Shown here one piece after another: positions 12,007 to 23,626 of a stretch of 64,000 bases of DNA. Below the pieces are notes generated by a model, which saw nothing but the letters and a program-made list of their open reading frames with translations, had not been told where the DNA came from and ran no database searches. Source of the DNA: Bidens hawaiensis (taxonomy: Eukaryota > Streptophyta > Magnoliopsida > Asterales > Asteraceae); the NCBI GenBank assembly GCA_021521415.1, contig JAIQDT010003022.1, forward strand, positions 82,592 to 146,591. Direction: 5' to 3'. The position numbers were made by a program, and so were the translations under genes. Each line of letters begins with the position of its first letter. Within the stretch, counting starts at the first letter, position 1.

Positions 12007-12375
12007 ACCTGAAAACACAATCAAACATATTCAAAGCAGAAATAAGTCCTAAAGTTCATATCTTTAACCATTATCAAGTTAAAATTCGAAGAAGATAAGA
12101 AGGAAATTTCATTAAGAACCTGATCTTCGACAAATTTATAACCTACACACATAACATAGAGTTAGTAAATTTGCATAATCAAAGCCCATTATGACTTAAT
12201 CGTTGTCGGAAAACACTTAATTGAAGCTTACCGAGTTGGAATAAGTGGGCTGGTAAATTAGGGTTAGGGATTTGAGATTATTGCGATAAGTCGGTTGAGT
12301 TTCTGAAACCTTAGAGCAAGAGAGTGGAAGGTGAGAGAGAAAGTGGGAAAAATTTCTCTATCTCCCTCTTATACA
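12004..12375 (-). promoter_or_regulatory. Internal promoter, 5' UTR and introns before the post-pol ORF (A)
   Basis: Minus strand, in order: TATA-like GTATAAG (12374-12368); a CT-rich leader; CTCG|GTAAGC donor at 12231; TGTGTGTAG acceptor ending at 12143; a 23-nt block (12142-12120) ending CAG; a weak GTTCTT donor; TTGTGTTTTCAG acceptor ending at 12009; then the ATG at 12006. Every one of these signals recurs in element C at 40546-40161, including the 23-nt length. A single 223-bp intron is the simpler alternative. Confidence 0.55.
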
Positions 12376-12464
12376 CCTTTTTGAAAGTGGATTTTAAATG
12401 CATTTTGTCGTGTAGTTAGTTAATAGCTGTCAGACAGTAGTATTAACCATTTAAAATATTCTCA

Positions 12465-13530
12465 TTTAGAACCTTGCTCGATAAAGTTCATTTACCAAAC
12501 CTTGCTCGGAAAAGTTCATTTTAGTATTTACAAGGCTTGCTAGGAACCTTCCACCTTTTCAAAGCTTGCTCGTTTAAATATTAAAAATAGATCTAAGTAA
12601 AATGAAGAAAGCTTACCCGAAATACAAGATTACTCGAGAACTGAATCACAAGACAGATAATCAAGTATAAAATATCAAGTAGGCAACCTTGCTAGGAATC
12701 AATTAAGATACCCAATTAAATTTCTCAGATATACTTCTAATTACAAACCTTACTCGAACAGCTCAACCTCACAAACTCTACCCGTAAATGTAAAATAGTT
12801 CACAAATATTTAGTCGAGTATAATTTGATGTGAAGTATGCACGAAAAACTTCAAGAATACAAAGTGTGCTAGATAGGGATTCTAAACACAAAGTGTACTC
12901 GGAAAGTCAAGTTTTGAAATCACCAAGTATATATTAAGGGAACATTTGAAAATTTCAAAGTGTGCCGGAAACATAAAGTGTGTCCGGCAAACTAGGTTTG
13001 CCCGAAAACACTTGTAATTTCAAAGATTTATAATCACAAGTAACACATAGCTTGCTAGAAGTGAGTTTAAAAAGTAAAATAAACACCTAAGTGTGCTATA
13101 AGGTCCAAAAACCACTAAAGCATGCTAGAAGATCACATCTAAACATAAAGCTTGCTAGACTGACTTAAACAACCTATAAAACAGTTAAGTTTGCTAGAAA
13201 GTTTAGAAATCAACAAAGCTTTCTAGTGAACAGTGTGATCAATCATATCAATTAGTTTGCTAGAAACAGATGTACTTTCAAACAAATCATTAAAGTATGC
13301 TCGAAACTCCTAACTATATAAAAAGCTTGCTAGTAAACATCATATTCAAACATAAACAAATATCAAGCTTGCTCGGAAAGTTAAATTTCAAGTAAAATAG
13401 TGAACTCTACCCGAAAAATGTTAAATACTACTTCAAAGCATGCTCGAAATTGATAAACTTAGATAAAAACATCTAAGTATGCTCGGAAAGGTTATAAAAC
13501 ATCAAACCTTACCCGAAAATACATATTCAA
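12465..13530. repeat. CTTGCTCGGA/CTTGCTAGAA motif array
   Basis: Roughly 30 copies of a 10-bp motif at irregular spacing of 20-50 bp. Here most copies read CTTGCTCG or CTTGCTAG, whereas element C (40640-41560) mostly reads CTTGCCCG or GTGCCCG. Confidence 0.75.
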
Positions 13531-14494
13531 CCTTTTTGAAGGTAAAATGCAACACTTTTTGACTTAAACATACATCAACTATATTTATCAAGAAAAATCA
13601 TTGTTTAAGAGCAAATGGTGCATTAATAGATCAAATTTCAGTCATGTTTCTTTTCACAGTTTCTTTCTTTTACTGAAACGATCTCAAGTATGGGATCATA
13701 TTGACTATTCTCAATACTTCATTCTCATCATTATTATGACAACATAGACAGGTTAACAACAGGCTTAGACTTAGCATGAATTTCATTTCCTTGGTGATAT
13801 GATTAAGTTTCAATTAATATGCATAATACTAAATGGATAACACATATTGTTTTCTGAAGCTCCATATCTATTCTCAAGGCTTATTTGGCTTTCTCCAGAT
13901 CACCCCGAATTGACTCCGACCCCCAGATATATGGTCAAAATTTTTAATGACAGAACATTTAAAGTCTTAGATTTTTCTTTTCAAATTTACAAACATATGT
14001 GAGGTTGAACGTTGGACTTACAGGCCACACAAGTCGGACTTACAGGCCTTTCATTCGGAATGTTTAAAGGACTTATATGATTGCCTCCACCCCTGTTTGC
14101 ATTTTCTTTATAAAAAATTTGTGAACACTTATCAACTTTTGATTGAGTGAATATTTAAAAATATTGTAGTTCACATTTGTTTATTGTCATTCTCATTTAA
14201 GATATTTCATTTTGGTGACCAAATACCAACGGGCTCGTGTATGACTGGATAATCACTTTTCTGCCTATCATTTGGAAAGATGTTTCTTGGAACATGCATA
14301 GACAACAATGTAACTCCACATTAAGTTTAGAAAAATTCTTTATGTTTATATCACTTTACATTTTACACATCATGGGAAAGAAACCATACATGTCAATGAC
14401 TGTACTAAGTGTCTTTTTAGCGTATTAAATCCATATGATTGGCTAAGTAGTCAATGTACTAACATTTCCCAGTTAAATAAAGTTTAATATTCAG

Positions 14495-14770
14495 TCACCC
14501 CAATATCTATTATCTGACAGGTAAATGGCTATCCTGTTTTACCACACGTGGTTAACAGGATCAAACATATATGTAAATAAATGTCCTTTCAAATCAGAGT
14601 TATTGACATAATTTTAAGTGAAGGAATAGGAAACAAGTTACAATTGACCCAAATGCTTTCAGTCTTCAGGTTAATATCCTTTCAATCTGAAAACAGATGA
14701 TAGGACCAAACATATACAGGTATATGCCTTCCAACTTGAGCAAATGACATAATTTTAAGCAAAAGTAACT
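14495..14770 (-). other. Duplicated structured unit after pol (A)
   Basis: Two successive units of about 130 nt, each with a purine-pyrimidine start near TTAAAATTATGTCA, a palindrome-prone stretch near GGCATATACCTGTATATG, GGTCCTAT or similar, and an end near TTGGGGTG. Matches 42545-42820 in C and 55972-56215 in D. Confidence 0.5.
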
Positions 14771-15349
14771 CTTTGAGACTTTTCATAGAAAATTTCCTTT
14801 TAAGCTTTACAAAGCTTTGAACTGAATAATCTTATCATGTCTCTTCACCATTAAACAACTTGCTCTATTTTACCAAAATTTTTTTGAACAAAAGCTCCTT
14901 TAAACTTCTTCAATTTGAGAATATCTTTTTACACAAACACACATTTTTGACACAATCACAAGTGTAACATATTCAAACCATCAATGACATCATTAAAACA
15001 GGTAGACTTCACATAATACATAGTCTAACAGATCCTAACAATGTCACATTTGATAAAACACATAATTAGGATATCAGACAAGCACAAATTATCTAGTTAA
15101 ATCAAGCACTTATCTAGATATCAAACACATACACTGATCATTATCCAAAGCATCAAAAATACCTAGGATTTACATTTGATGAATTAAGCACAAATCAGTG
15201 AACAGTTAACAAAATCACATTCAAACATAACAATTTGTAGATCCTCTACTAAAATAGTCAATTAGCACATAGAGGCACACAAATCAAACAAACATTCATC
15301 AAGACTTTGAAAGGATAATCAGTTTGCACAGTCAAGCACACATCATTAA

Positions 15350-16998
15350 TCAGACTTCATTAGAGTTGATCATGCCCGGGGCTTTTAGAAGAAAGTTAAA
15401 CCTGGTTCTATCAAGTGGTTTTGTGAATAGGTCAGCCAAATTATCACTTGCATCAACTCTCTTTACCTCAATTAAACCTTTTTCACTACAATCTCTTATA
15501 AAATGATATCTGATTTCAATGTGCTTAGTCTTGAAAAGTTGCACATGATTGTTAACAATAAAAGATGCAGCAGTGTTAACAATGTAAATAGAAGTGAGTA
15601 AGAAATTCAGACCATAATCCAGCATCTGATTTTGAATCTAGAGGACTTGTGCACAGCAGGCAGATGCAGCAATATACTCAGCTTCAGCAGTTGAGATTGA
15701 CACTGTAGTCTGTTTCTTGCATTGGCAGGACACCAATCTGTCACTCAAAAATTGACAACCTCCAGAAGTAGACTTCCTACTTTTATTGCACCCATCATAG
15801 TCATTATCTGTGTAGGCAGTCAGATCAAAGGACTGGTTCTTAGGATACCAAATTCCTAGATCTGGTATTCCCTTTAAATATCTAAAGATTCTCTTTACTG
15901 CATTCATGTGAGAACCTTAGGACTTGACTGGAATCTATCACAAACCCACAAAACAAACATGATATCTGGCCTTGAAGCAGTCAGATACATCAGAGATCCA
16001 ATCTTTGCTCTGTATTCATGTTCATCTACTGGCTCCCCCTTTTCATCTTCTACCATCTTTTCTTTTGTATCCATAGAAGTTGAAGCAGTTTTCAAGTCCT
16101 TACACTTGAATTTGTCTAGTATGTCCAACACATACTAAGACTGGTAGATGAAAATCCCATCAGTCTTCTGTTGAACTTGCAATCCAATAAAGAAGTTCAT
16201 TTCTCCCATTGAGCTCATACTATACTTGGATTTCATCACCTCTTCAAACTCCATACACATCAGTTCATTGGGTCTTGTCAATGGCTCCCCTTTGGAAACC
16301 ATGTTCAAGCAAATGATTTGACAACTCATCATACCAAGCTCTTGGAGCTTGATGTAGTCCATACAATGCTTTGTTTAACTTATACACCCTATTAGGATAA
16401 TCAGGGTCCTCAAATCCTGGTGGCTGAGTCACATACACTTCCTCTTCTATCTTTCCATTTAGGAATGCAGATTTGACATCCAGTTGGAATACCCTTATAT
16501 TCTTTGAGGCAGCATAAGCTAAGAAAATTCTTATGGCTTCAAGTCTTGCAACAGGTGCAAAGACTTCCTTAAAATCAATCTCTTCTTTTCTTGTAGGCAT
16601 CCAAGTGCAACAAGTCTTGCTTTGTTTTAATCATAATAACTCTTTCATCCCTTTTATTCCTGAACACCCATTTGGTTCCAATTGCATATCTGTTTCTTGG
16701 CTTGTCCACAATTCCCAAACTTGCAGATCTATGAATTGAGCCAACTTCTCTTGCATTGCTTCTACCCAACTGTTGTCCTTCAATGCTTGAACAATGTTCT
16801 TGGGTTCTATTTGGGATAGAAAGCAGGAGTAAAAACAAATGTTTGCAGATTCAGATGTACTTCTAGTTACTCTTTCATAAATGTTACCAATAATGTTTTC
16901 AGGTGGGTGATTCTTTTCAACATAAGAGGATTGAACGACAACACATCAGTAGTTATTTCAGAATCAATATTTGTGTCATTGAGATTAGGTTCATCAAT
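15350..16998 (-). pseudogene. Copia pol of element A: RT C-terminal half and RNase H
   Basis: Reverse transcriptase/RNase H end of a copia polyprotein in several frames. From right to left: linker; RT with [13 protein letters not shown] and [14 protein letters not shown] (16600-16265); then a direct jump from GAIDKT to NELMCMEFE. Compared with element C this removes about 60 bp including the catalytic YVDD box, so this RT is dead. RNase H follows with SLMYLTASRPDIM, TDNDYDGC, STAEAEYIAASACCAQV and KTKHIEIRYHFIRD, ending at 15350. Frameshifts at about 16575, 16135, 15904 and 15630. Confidence 0.85.
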
Positions 16999-19868
16999 TG
17001 TGACATTCGTCAATTTCGGGTCTAGAATAGTATTCGCCTTGTAAACTTTTATCTTGTAAACCGACCCGTTTTGTAAACCAACTCTTTGGAAATAACAAAA
17101 ATGATGGATTATATGATACAATATTGTTTTACACTTGTTGGGTCTATAAAACATCCTTTTCGGTCTTTGAAACACGTAAAAATTACTTACAACGAACTAC
17201 AAGGGTCAAATCTGCCATTTTTGGAAAATCGAAAATCCTGGTAACCAACCCCAACGTGCTACGCATTGGGGATACCACTCCTTGGTCCCGTATCGCGACA
17301 AGGGTACCATCTATGAACTTATTGTGAGATGAAAACCGAACCAAACCGAACATTTGTTAAAAAGACTTGTTGTTGACTTTTTATTTGTAGAACTTAAATA
17401 TTTTCATTTGTACATTATTATACAAAGTCTATGATATATGGGTATGTGGAATCCATCTATGAACTTATTGTGAGATGGAAACCGAACCGATCCGATTTTT
17501 ACTCGCTTAAGACACACAAGTGTGTTTTTAGCTATCTAGACTTGTATATTTCTTTAAAAATAGTTTACAAACTGATTTTAATTATTTTCTAAAGTACTTG
17601 GAAATGTTGGATCCAACTTGGTATCATAACATAGTTTGGACCGACAAAAACCAAACACTCGCTTAACGTACTTTGTTGGTTCTAAAACAATAGATCTACA
17701 TACTTGGTTAAGTATTATTATATTTTAATGAGTTATCTCATAACAATTAATATTTTGGAAAGTTGACTTTGGGTTTAATCATTTTTCAAGACCCGAACCA
17801 ACAACCCGAACACTCGTTAAAGACCCGTTTTAGTATCTTTAGCCCAATGGAACATGCATTTTAGCATTTTTCCCACCTTATTACTTAACATTGGTTAAGT
17901 AAATATTAAGGTTAAATACTTTAACCCGGTTTCGAGCAAACTTACATTTTAAAGGGTTATTATTATAAATTCTTAAATAGTTACATTTTAAACCTTGAAC
18001 TTTAATTGTTTACTCGCTGCAACAATTATTTTATTTAAAAATATTCAAGACAACCGTTCTAAATCCTAGACTTTCTTTTATATTAGGCTTCATACGTTAA
18101 ACCCGTCGTTCTTGCAAATCTTCAAATTACCAACCTTTCAAGTTTATTACTTGAATGTGAGTACATTCATCCCCCGTTTTCTATCTTATATTTTGGGGGT
18201 GACATTTCATACTTATTCAAATTAAATGCTTTATACTTGTGTCTTAAACCACAAACGTTATTGTATACTTTAATTAAATAAATGCTCGATTTGGTGTTCT
18301 ATGCTTACATGATTATATGCTTATGTGTTTACCAATGTTGGAGGGTTTAATCATAAATCCGTGAATTATATGGTATTCTCTTATATCACGGTGCCGTTAA
18401 TGTATTCTTATTAACGACCTCATGAAATCCAAATCTATTTGGTATTCTCTTATAACGGTGCCGCTAATGTATTCTTATTAGTGACCTCATATTATCCAAA
18501 TTATTGTTATTTATTTGTTGTTTTGTATACAAGATCGTGGCTTTTCTTATTATATACATATTGTTCAAATCTATGAATTTTCTCACCGACCTTTGTCTTG
18601 GTATACTTTATTTTATGAAATGTTGTAGGTTTGCATCTAGGTTGATTATGGAGCTTGTGGAGAAGAACGTCACAAATACCTTTTGGATATTAGCAAAATG
18701 TACAATATATAATTTGCTATGTTTTGTTGTATTTGTATTATGAATATTCGTTATGTGACAATTTCGATGTTGTGAAATGAAATGAGTTTATTAAATATCG
18801 TCGCTTTAAATAGTGTCATGTGCTTATGGGCAATCGTTACACCTCGGCATGTTCCGCCGCCTTTGGTCAGTGTGTGAAAGATTGGTATCAGAGCCATGCC
18901 AATAAGATAGGTGGTTAGATGTAACGACCTAGAATTGTTATGCTTAGGGTCCTATACGTGTGCTTATACGTGTTTACTCTATTTTTAATTGTTCATATCG
19001 CATGTTATTTATAACTTGTTTAAAATTCACCAATATCCTAAATGTTCACATACACACACTTACATAATATTTCCAAGGTATCCTTACCTTAAAACACAAA
19101 AAGTAGTTTTCATTGTGTTTTATGGATTACAAGATAAAATTGGATCCCGTTGTTTCAAATCCCTTAAAGGTTGTGTTTATATTGGGTTTGTAGCCAGCAT
19201 AGAAAACGAGACATTATAAAATGACCATTTGACAAAAATACTTGAGTCTTAAACCACAAACGTTATTATATACTTTACTTAAATAAATGCTCAATTTGGT
19301 GTTCTGTGCTTACATGATTGTATGCTTATGTGTTTACCGCTTTTTGAGGGTTGAATCATAAATCCGTGAACTATATGGAATTCTCTTATAGCACGGTGCC
19401 GCTAATGTATTTTTATTAACGACTTCATGAAAACCGAATCTATTTGGTATTCTCTTATAGACGGTGCCGCTATTGTATTCTTATTAGCGACCTCATATTA
19501 TCCAAATTATTGTTATTTGTTTGTTGTTTTCTATACAAGATTGTGGCTTTTCTTAATATATACATATTGTTCAAATATATGAATTTGCTCACCAACCTTT
19601 GTGTTGATAAACTTTATTTTATGAAATGTTGCAGGTTTGCATCTAGGTTGATTATGGAGCTTGTGGAGAAAAACGTCACAAATACCTTTAGGATATTAGC
19701 AAAATGAACAATATATTATTTGCTATGTTTTGTTGTATTTGTATTATAAATATTCGTTATGTGAAATGAAATGACTTTATTAAATATTGTCGCTTTAAAT
19801 AATGTCATGTGCTTACGGGTAATCGTTACAACTCGGCATGTTCCGCCGCCTTTGGTCGGGGTGTGACA
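16999..19868 (+). mobile_element. Nested gypsy insertion N in element A pol
   Basis: Starts TGTGACATTCG and ends GTGTGACA, flanked by TCAAT at 16994-16998 and 19869-19873, a clean 5-bp duplication. Removing it and one TCAAT rejoins the pol reading frame of A (DLTID to EPNLND), as the equivalent of element C shows. Inside: a 1.88-kb LTR (16999-18879), a primer site, about 350 bp of interior and then only the last 620 bp of a second LTR (19245-19868). No gag or pol. It is an internally deleted element. Confidence 0.9.
18883..18894 (+). other. Primer binding site of insertion N
   Basis: TGGTATCAGAGC, four bases after the LTR end (here GTGTGAAA, elsewhere GTGTGACA). Complementary to initiator tRNA-Met. 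Confidence 0.85.
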
Positions 19869-19873
19869 TCAAT

Positions 19874-20552
19874 GGTCAAATCAGTTTTTGCATCATGAAA
19901 CACTTGTGCTTCTTCATTGTTCATCTGAGAGGTTGATGCACCATTGTTTCCAACATTCAATATTTGAAACAAATCTTCAAATCTTTCATTTCTTCTTGCT
20001 TCTTTTTTGTTATCAGGATTTGATTCATTCAGCACAGCATTATCCTGATTTTCTTGATTATCTGGATTTGCTTGTACATTGTTCTGTTCTTGAACTTGAT
20101 ATGGAATAGGTACAGTTTCAATAGTGAAAGGATGTTTAATGAAATTATATTCTTTCCCTTTCTCTGCAACATTTGACCACAGCTTTTCCAAATCAAGATT
20201 CTTTGAGGATTCTTCAGTAATCACACTTGTCTTATACTTAGCTTCATGAAAGTCCTCAGGATAAACCTTGAATGACTCGATTAGCTTTTCAAGATTAAAC
20301 AGCCACGCAGTGCCATCAACCGTATTGAATTGATTCTCATTAAACACAATATCAGATGATTCTATCACAACCAAATGATCTTTCACATACACTCTGTAGG
20401 ATTTTGATTGTGTAGAGTAACCAACAAAGAAACAATCCAAGGATTTAGCTTGAAACTTGTTGAGATAGTCCTTGGTGTTCAACAATGAACATTTGCATCC
20501 AAATGGCTTGAGAAACTTGATGTAGGGTTTTCTTTTAAACAAAATTTTCATG
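19874..20552 (-). pseudogene. Copia pol of element A: integrase C-terminal region and linker
   Basis: Open for more than 200 codons from 20551. It has FLKPFGCKC, LDCFFVGYST and YRVYVKDH, the conserved region after the integrase core in copia polyproteins, then the acidic linker toward RT. It continues across insertion N into 16998. Upstream gag, protease and integrase core of A are absent: the sequence stops at about 20552, 8 bp before LTR B. Confidence 0.8.
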
Positions 20553-20560
20553 TCCCCAAT

Positions 20561-21748
20561 TGTTGGTAAATCGTTAACAAATTAGGTCATAACTCACACA
20601 ATAAAGTGTTGACAAGAGAGTTAATGACGGGCTGCTATATTTAGAAAGAAAATCGTTTGATAAAGGCGGAATCAATAACAAACGACTTAGTTGCTGAGCA
20701 ATCAAACAAAATTATCTAACACACAAGATTCACCCAAAAGATTTCCATTTATATAAAGTTAATCATACAAATGATAATCTATCTAGAGTTTCTTGATGGG
20801 AAAGTTTGTCCGTACAATTCTAAGAACGGCTGTCACTTGACAAATATTCTTTTTAATATCGTATTCAGCCGCTCTCTGTTTAGAGGTGTGCCCTAAATAA
20901 TCCTTTTATAGGCCTGACACCTCTAGACAGCTGTCATTCCTTCTAGAAACCCTAAATATAATATACATATTCAAATTACATATTCAGAATTATCCTAAGT
21001 TTAAAACAAGTCTTCCGGGTAGGCTTTGTAGAAGTAAACTTCTCCGAGTAGACTTTGTGGTCTGCCTTCCTTGTTAGACTTGGTAACCTTGAAGTATGCC
21101 CGGGAACAGTTTTTCGAGTATGGGTATGATTTACTTGGAGTACTTTCCAAAGAAAAGTACTCACCAAGAAGACTTCAATCTTCTTGATTATATCAGACTT
21201 TGCCCGACATAATCCAACGAGCAACCTTGTTCTTCAATGATCCTATCAACTCCTTGCTTAGAATAAGCTTATTAGAAAAGTGTGCTTGGGATCACTGTAC
21301 CTTGCTTAAGTTGAACCCTGCCCGATGTTACTTGAGATATTTCATTAAACATCACGCTTACTCGGACCACTATATTATTAAAGAATACCTTGCCCGATCT
21401 TCCAATCACTTGGCTTCATGAGCTTAGTTAGCCAAGAGCTTACTCTGAAGTAAACCTTACTAGGCTATGAAGAACAAACCTTCTTGATATAGAGAACCTT
21501 GCCCGGGTATACATTAACTAGTGAACCCTGCCCGGTTAAACACTAAAGTGTGAACCCTGCCCGGATATCCCGTAAAGAAGACTTCAAGAAGATAACCTTG
21601 CCCGATAGGCAAAATATCATGCCCGGCTAAGGAAAACCTTGCTCGGATGTCTTAGGTGTGCCCAGTTCCATACTTATCAATATCTGAGAAGGTTGAGAAG
21701 ATTCCAATCTTCCTTGTGATTAGTTTTGGGTCAAATCTTGACTCAACA
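20561..21748 (-). mobile_element. Copia LTR B
   Basis: Plus-strand edges TGTTGG...CTCAACA, so TGTTGAG...CCAACA on the minus strand. The right side has a strong polypurine tract (minus-strand AGGGGGGGAGAT), so it serves as 3' LTR of element B to its right. It also abuts the pol of A on its left. It is clearly closer to LTR C than to LTR A. TATA box CCTATAAAAG at 20912-20904 on the minus strand. Confidence 0.85.
21005..21665. repeat. CTTGCCCGG motif array in U3 of LTR B
   Basis: About 18 copies such as CTTCCGGGTAG, ATGCCCGGGAA, CTTGCCCGAT, CCTGCCCGGTT and CCTGCCCGGAT, at irregular 20-50 bp spacing, upstream of the TATA box. Confidence 0.75.
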
Positions 21749-21936
21749 ATCTCCCCCCCTAGATTGGAACACCTCAGCTATCCCAAAACACCTCTATGGT
21801 TAATTACACAAGATTAAAATACACATCAAATCAAAGTCAAATTACTTATTTAAATAACATAAACAAATGATTACATATTCAAAAGCTGTCCGAAGACATT
21901 ACAAAATAAAGCCTATTCTAAAGATCATTGTCTTCT

Positions 21937-23052
21937 TCATGCATTGTAGTGGGCTTGCCTTCGATTTGCAATGACACTTCCTGCCCTTTGTCTAAAGATA
22001 TCAAGGACTTGGTAATGAGTGTGACTTTCAGGAATGACCATGTCCCTGATATCCATCAGATCTTCGTTGTGCAAATAAGTCAAGTCTTCATCTCTTCTGA
22101 TTATCCCCGATATACTCCCATCGGAGTTTCTTAGCACATAATGGCCATCATCTTCTTTATATTCAATTTCAGTTATGATGCCATTCTTCTGAACTGTGTA
22201 ATTGGGGCGTGTCATTCTTCTTTCTAGGCTTATGAAGATATTCATGTTTGACATAGGATTCCTATCTCTGACATTCATCTTGTAGTACAGTTCAGCACTG
22301 TCCATGTTCTTCAACTTTGTTGTCCTTCTTGCTTTGTGAAGTTGAATTGTTCTCCAGCTTCTATTTTCTTTTAGGAATTGGAATCCCTTGTCAGCTTCAT
22401 CTTTTAAAAACTTAGAGAGACCATTCTGCTGTCTTCCAGCCATCTTATTTCTGTCTCGATAATCATACAGAGTAAGTGTGGCCATTCTTTCCAGTTGTTC
22501 TTGAGTGTATTCAGCAAAATTACTTCTCACAACTATGTCTCTCAGCTTTCTGCTTTCAATAATCACTTTCAGAGATTCAGAGACAGAATTATAGTAGAGA
22601 TCTCTGGGAAGATCCACATTGGATTGTGGTCTTGCTGTTTTTTGGGGTTCAGCTCTACTTGATTCACCTCTGCTTGATGAGGCATGCAATCTTGAAGCAG
22701 AGGGCCTAGTTGGGATAGACTTCTTAGGTTTGCTAGGCCCTAACTTGAATGTTTTGATGTAAATCGATTCTACCATTTCAGGAGGAAGGTTGACAAGATC
22801 ATCAAGGTTTTGTCCTGCTTCTTTATTGAGAATAATCATCATTTTCTCTATCCCAGGATTGTTTGACAATCCTGCAGGTACAAACCTTCCATCAACAAAG
22901 CTTCTTGGGTTCTCACCCTCCCTCGGAACCTTTTCCCATTCAGCCTTTTGTATGTAGAAAAGTTCTTTCAAATCCTCATTTTCTAAGGCATCAAAAGTGG
23001 CTTCATCCATTCCCCTCTGGTTTATCATTACACCCGTCAATATCTTAATCAT
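21937..23052 (-). CDS. Post-pol protein of element B, C-terminal 371 codons
   Basis: Best-preserved copy of the C-terminal region. Order: MDEATFDALENEDLKELF segment; GENPRSFVDGRFVPAGL; a Ser/Arg/Pro-rich linker (SRGESSRAEPQ); PRDLYYNSVSESLKVIIESRKLR; YDYRDRNKMAGRQQNGLSKF; MTRPNYTVQKNGIITEIEYK; GIIRRDEDLTYLHNEDL. No known family recognised; mostly predicted helical and charged. Homologous blocks: 8202-7380 in A, 36224-35077 in C. The ATG at 23052 is internal to the ancestral frame. Confidence 0.65.
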   Translation of the reverse strand: MIKILTGVMINQRGMDEATFDALENEDLKELFYIQKAEWEKVPREGENPRSFVDGRFVPAGLSNNPGIEKMMIILNKEAGQNLDDLVNLPPEMVESIYIKTFKLGPSKPKKSIPTRPSASRLHASSSRGESSRAEPQKTARPQSNVDLPRDLYYNSVSESLKVIIESRKLRDIVVRSNFAEYTQEQLERMATLTLYDYRDRNKMAGRQQNGLSKFLKDEADKGFQFLKENRSWRTIQLHKARRTTKLKNMDSAELYYKMNVRDRNPMSNMNIFISLERRMTRPNYTVQKNGIITEIEYKEDDGHYVLRNSDGSISGIIRRDEDLTYLHNEDLMDIRDMVIPESHTHYQVLDIFRQRAGSVIANRRQAHYNA

Positions 23053-23122
23053 TTCTTCATTTTCCCAAGGGATTATAGGTTCATCTTCTGGTTCAGGCTT
23101 TAATTCCTCTAGGATTGGGGTT

Positions 23123-23590
23123 TCAACAGCAGTTGCCTCTATTGATTTTTCCTTTTTCAGCCTCTTGTTTATTCCTCAAAGTTGTTAATTTTCTCTTCTT
23201 CTTGGCAGGCTCAGGCTGTTTTTCTTTTTCTTCCTTCTGAATTTTTCTTTTCAAATATTGGTACTCTTTTTCAACTAATTCTTGGGTCATTGGTTCCACA
23301 ACATTTAGTGTTCTGCCATGTTTTATCAAAAATTTGCACTTTCCCCATATTTGCTATAGATCTTTTCAAGTCATTCCTTTTCATTAGCAATTTTCAGCTT
23401 GGCCTTTTCAAATTCCAACTCCTTCTCCGTATCTTTGGTTTTATTGTAGAGATCACTGAGTTGCTCAAAGTTATAGTTGTTCAAATCTGTTTCAGAGGGG
23501 TTGTACATTCTCAGATACTCTTTAAATCTTTCCATTTCCTTTTCTTGCTTTGACCCCTTTTGTTTATCACTAGATGGTTTAGTTTGCAAT
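23123..23590 (-). pseudogene. Post-pol ORF of element B, upstream fragments
   Basis: Two frames (23622-23371 and 23329-23123) with FKEYLRMYNPSETDLNNYNFEQLSDL-type sequence and an ELVEKEYQYLKRKIQKEEKEK coiled-coil stretch, matching 36696-36265 of element C. Homology with C ends at about 23588, at the filler junction; everything further 5' of element B is missing. Confidence 0.7.
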
Positions 23591-23626
23591 CGTACAATAT
23601 GAGGTCGTACACATGTTTGCAATCGA
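23583..23626. other. Filler-DNA junction between elements B and G
   Basis: GTTTGCAATCG occurs at 23582-23592 and again at 23615-23625. Between them, 23591-23607 is close to the inverse complement of 23624-23637, and GTACACATGTTT (23608-23619) also occurs at 24731-24742. Confidence 0.6.

Larger units (their letters stand above)
12376..15349 (-). other. Non-coding block between pol and post-pol ORF of element A
   Basis: About 3 kb without a credible ORF on either strand. From about 12465 to 13530 it is full of CTTGCTCGGAA/CTTGCTAGAA motifs. From 13600 to 14800 it aligns with 41600-42860 of element C, including the duplicated structured unit. 14800-15349 is AT-rich spacer before the pol stop. 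Sireviruses are known for long repetitive 3' non-coding regions. Confidence 0.7.

Noticed and set aside
18504..19219. Two ORFs repeated identically at 23613-24361
   Set aside because: They lie in LTR and leader sequence; identity comes from the duplicated DNA block, and the translations are low-complexity hydrophobic or random.
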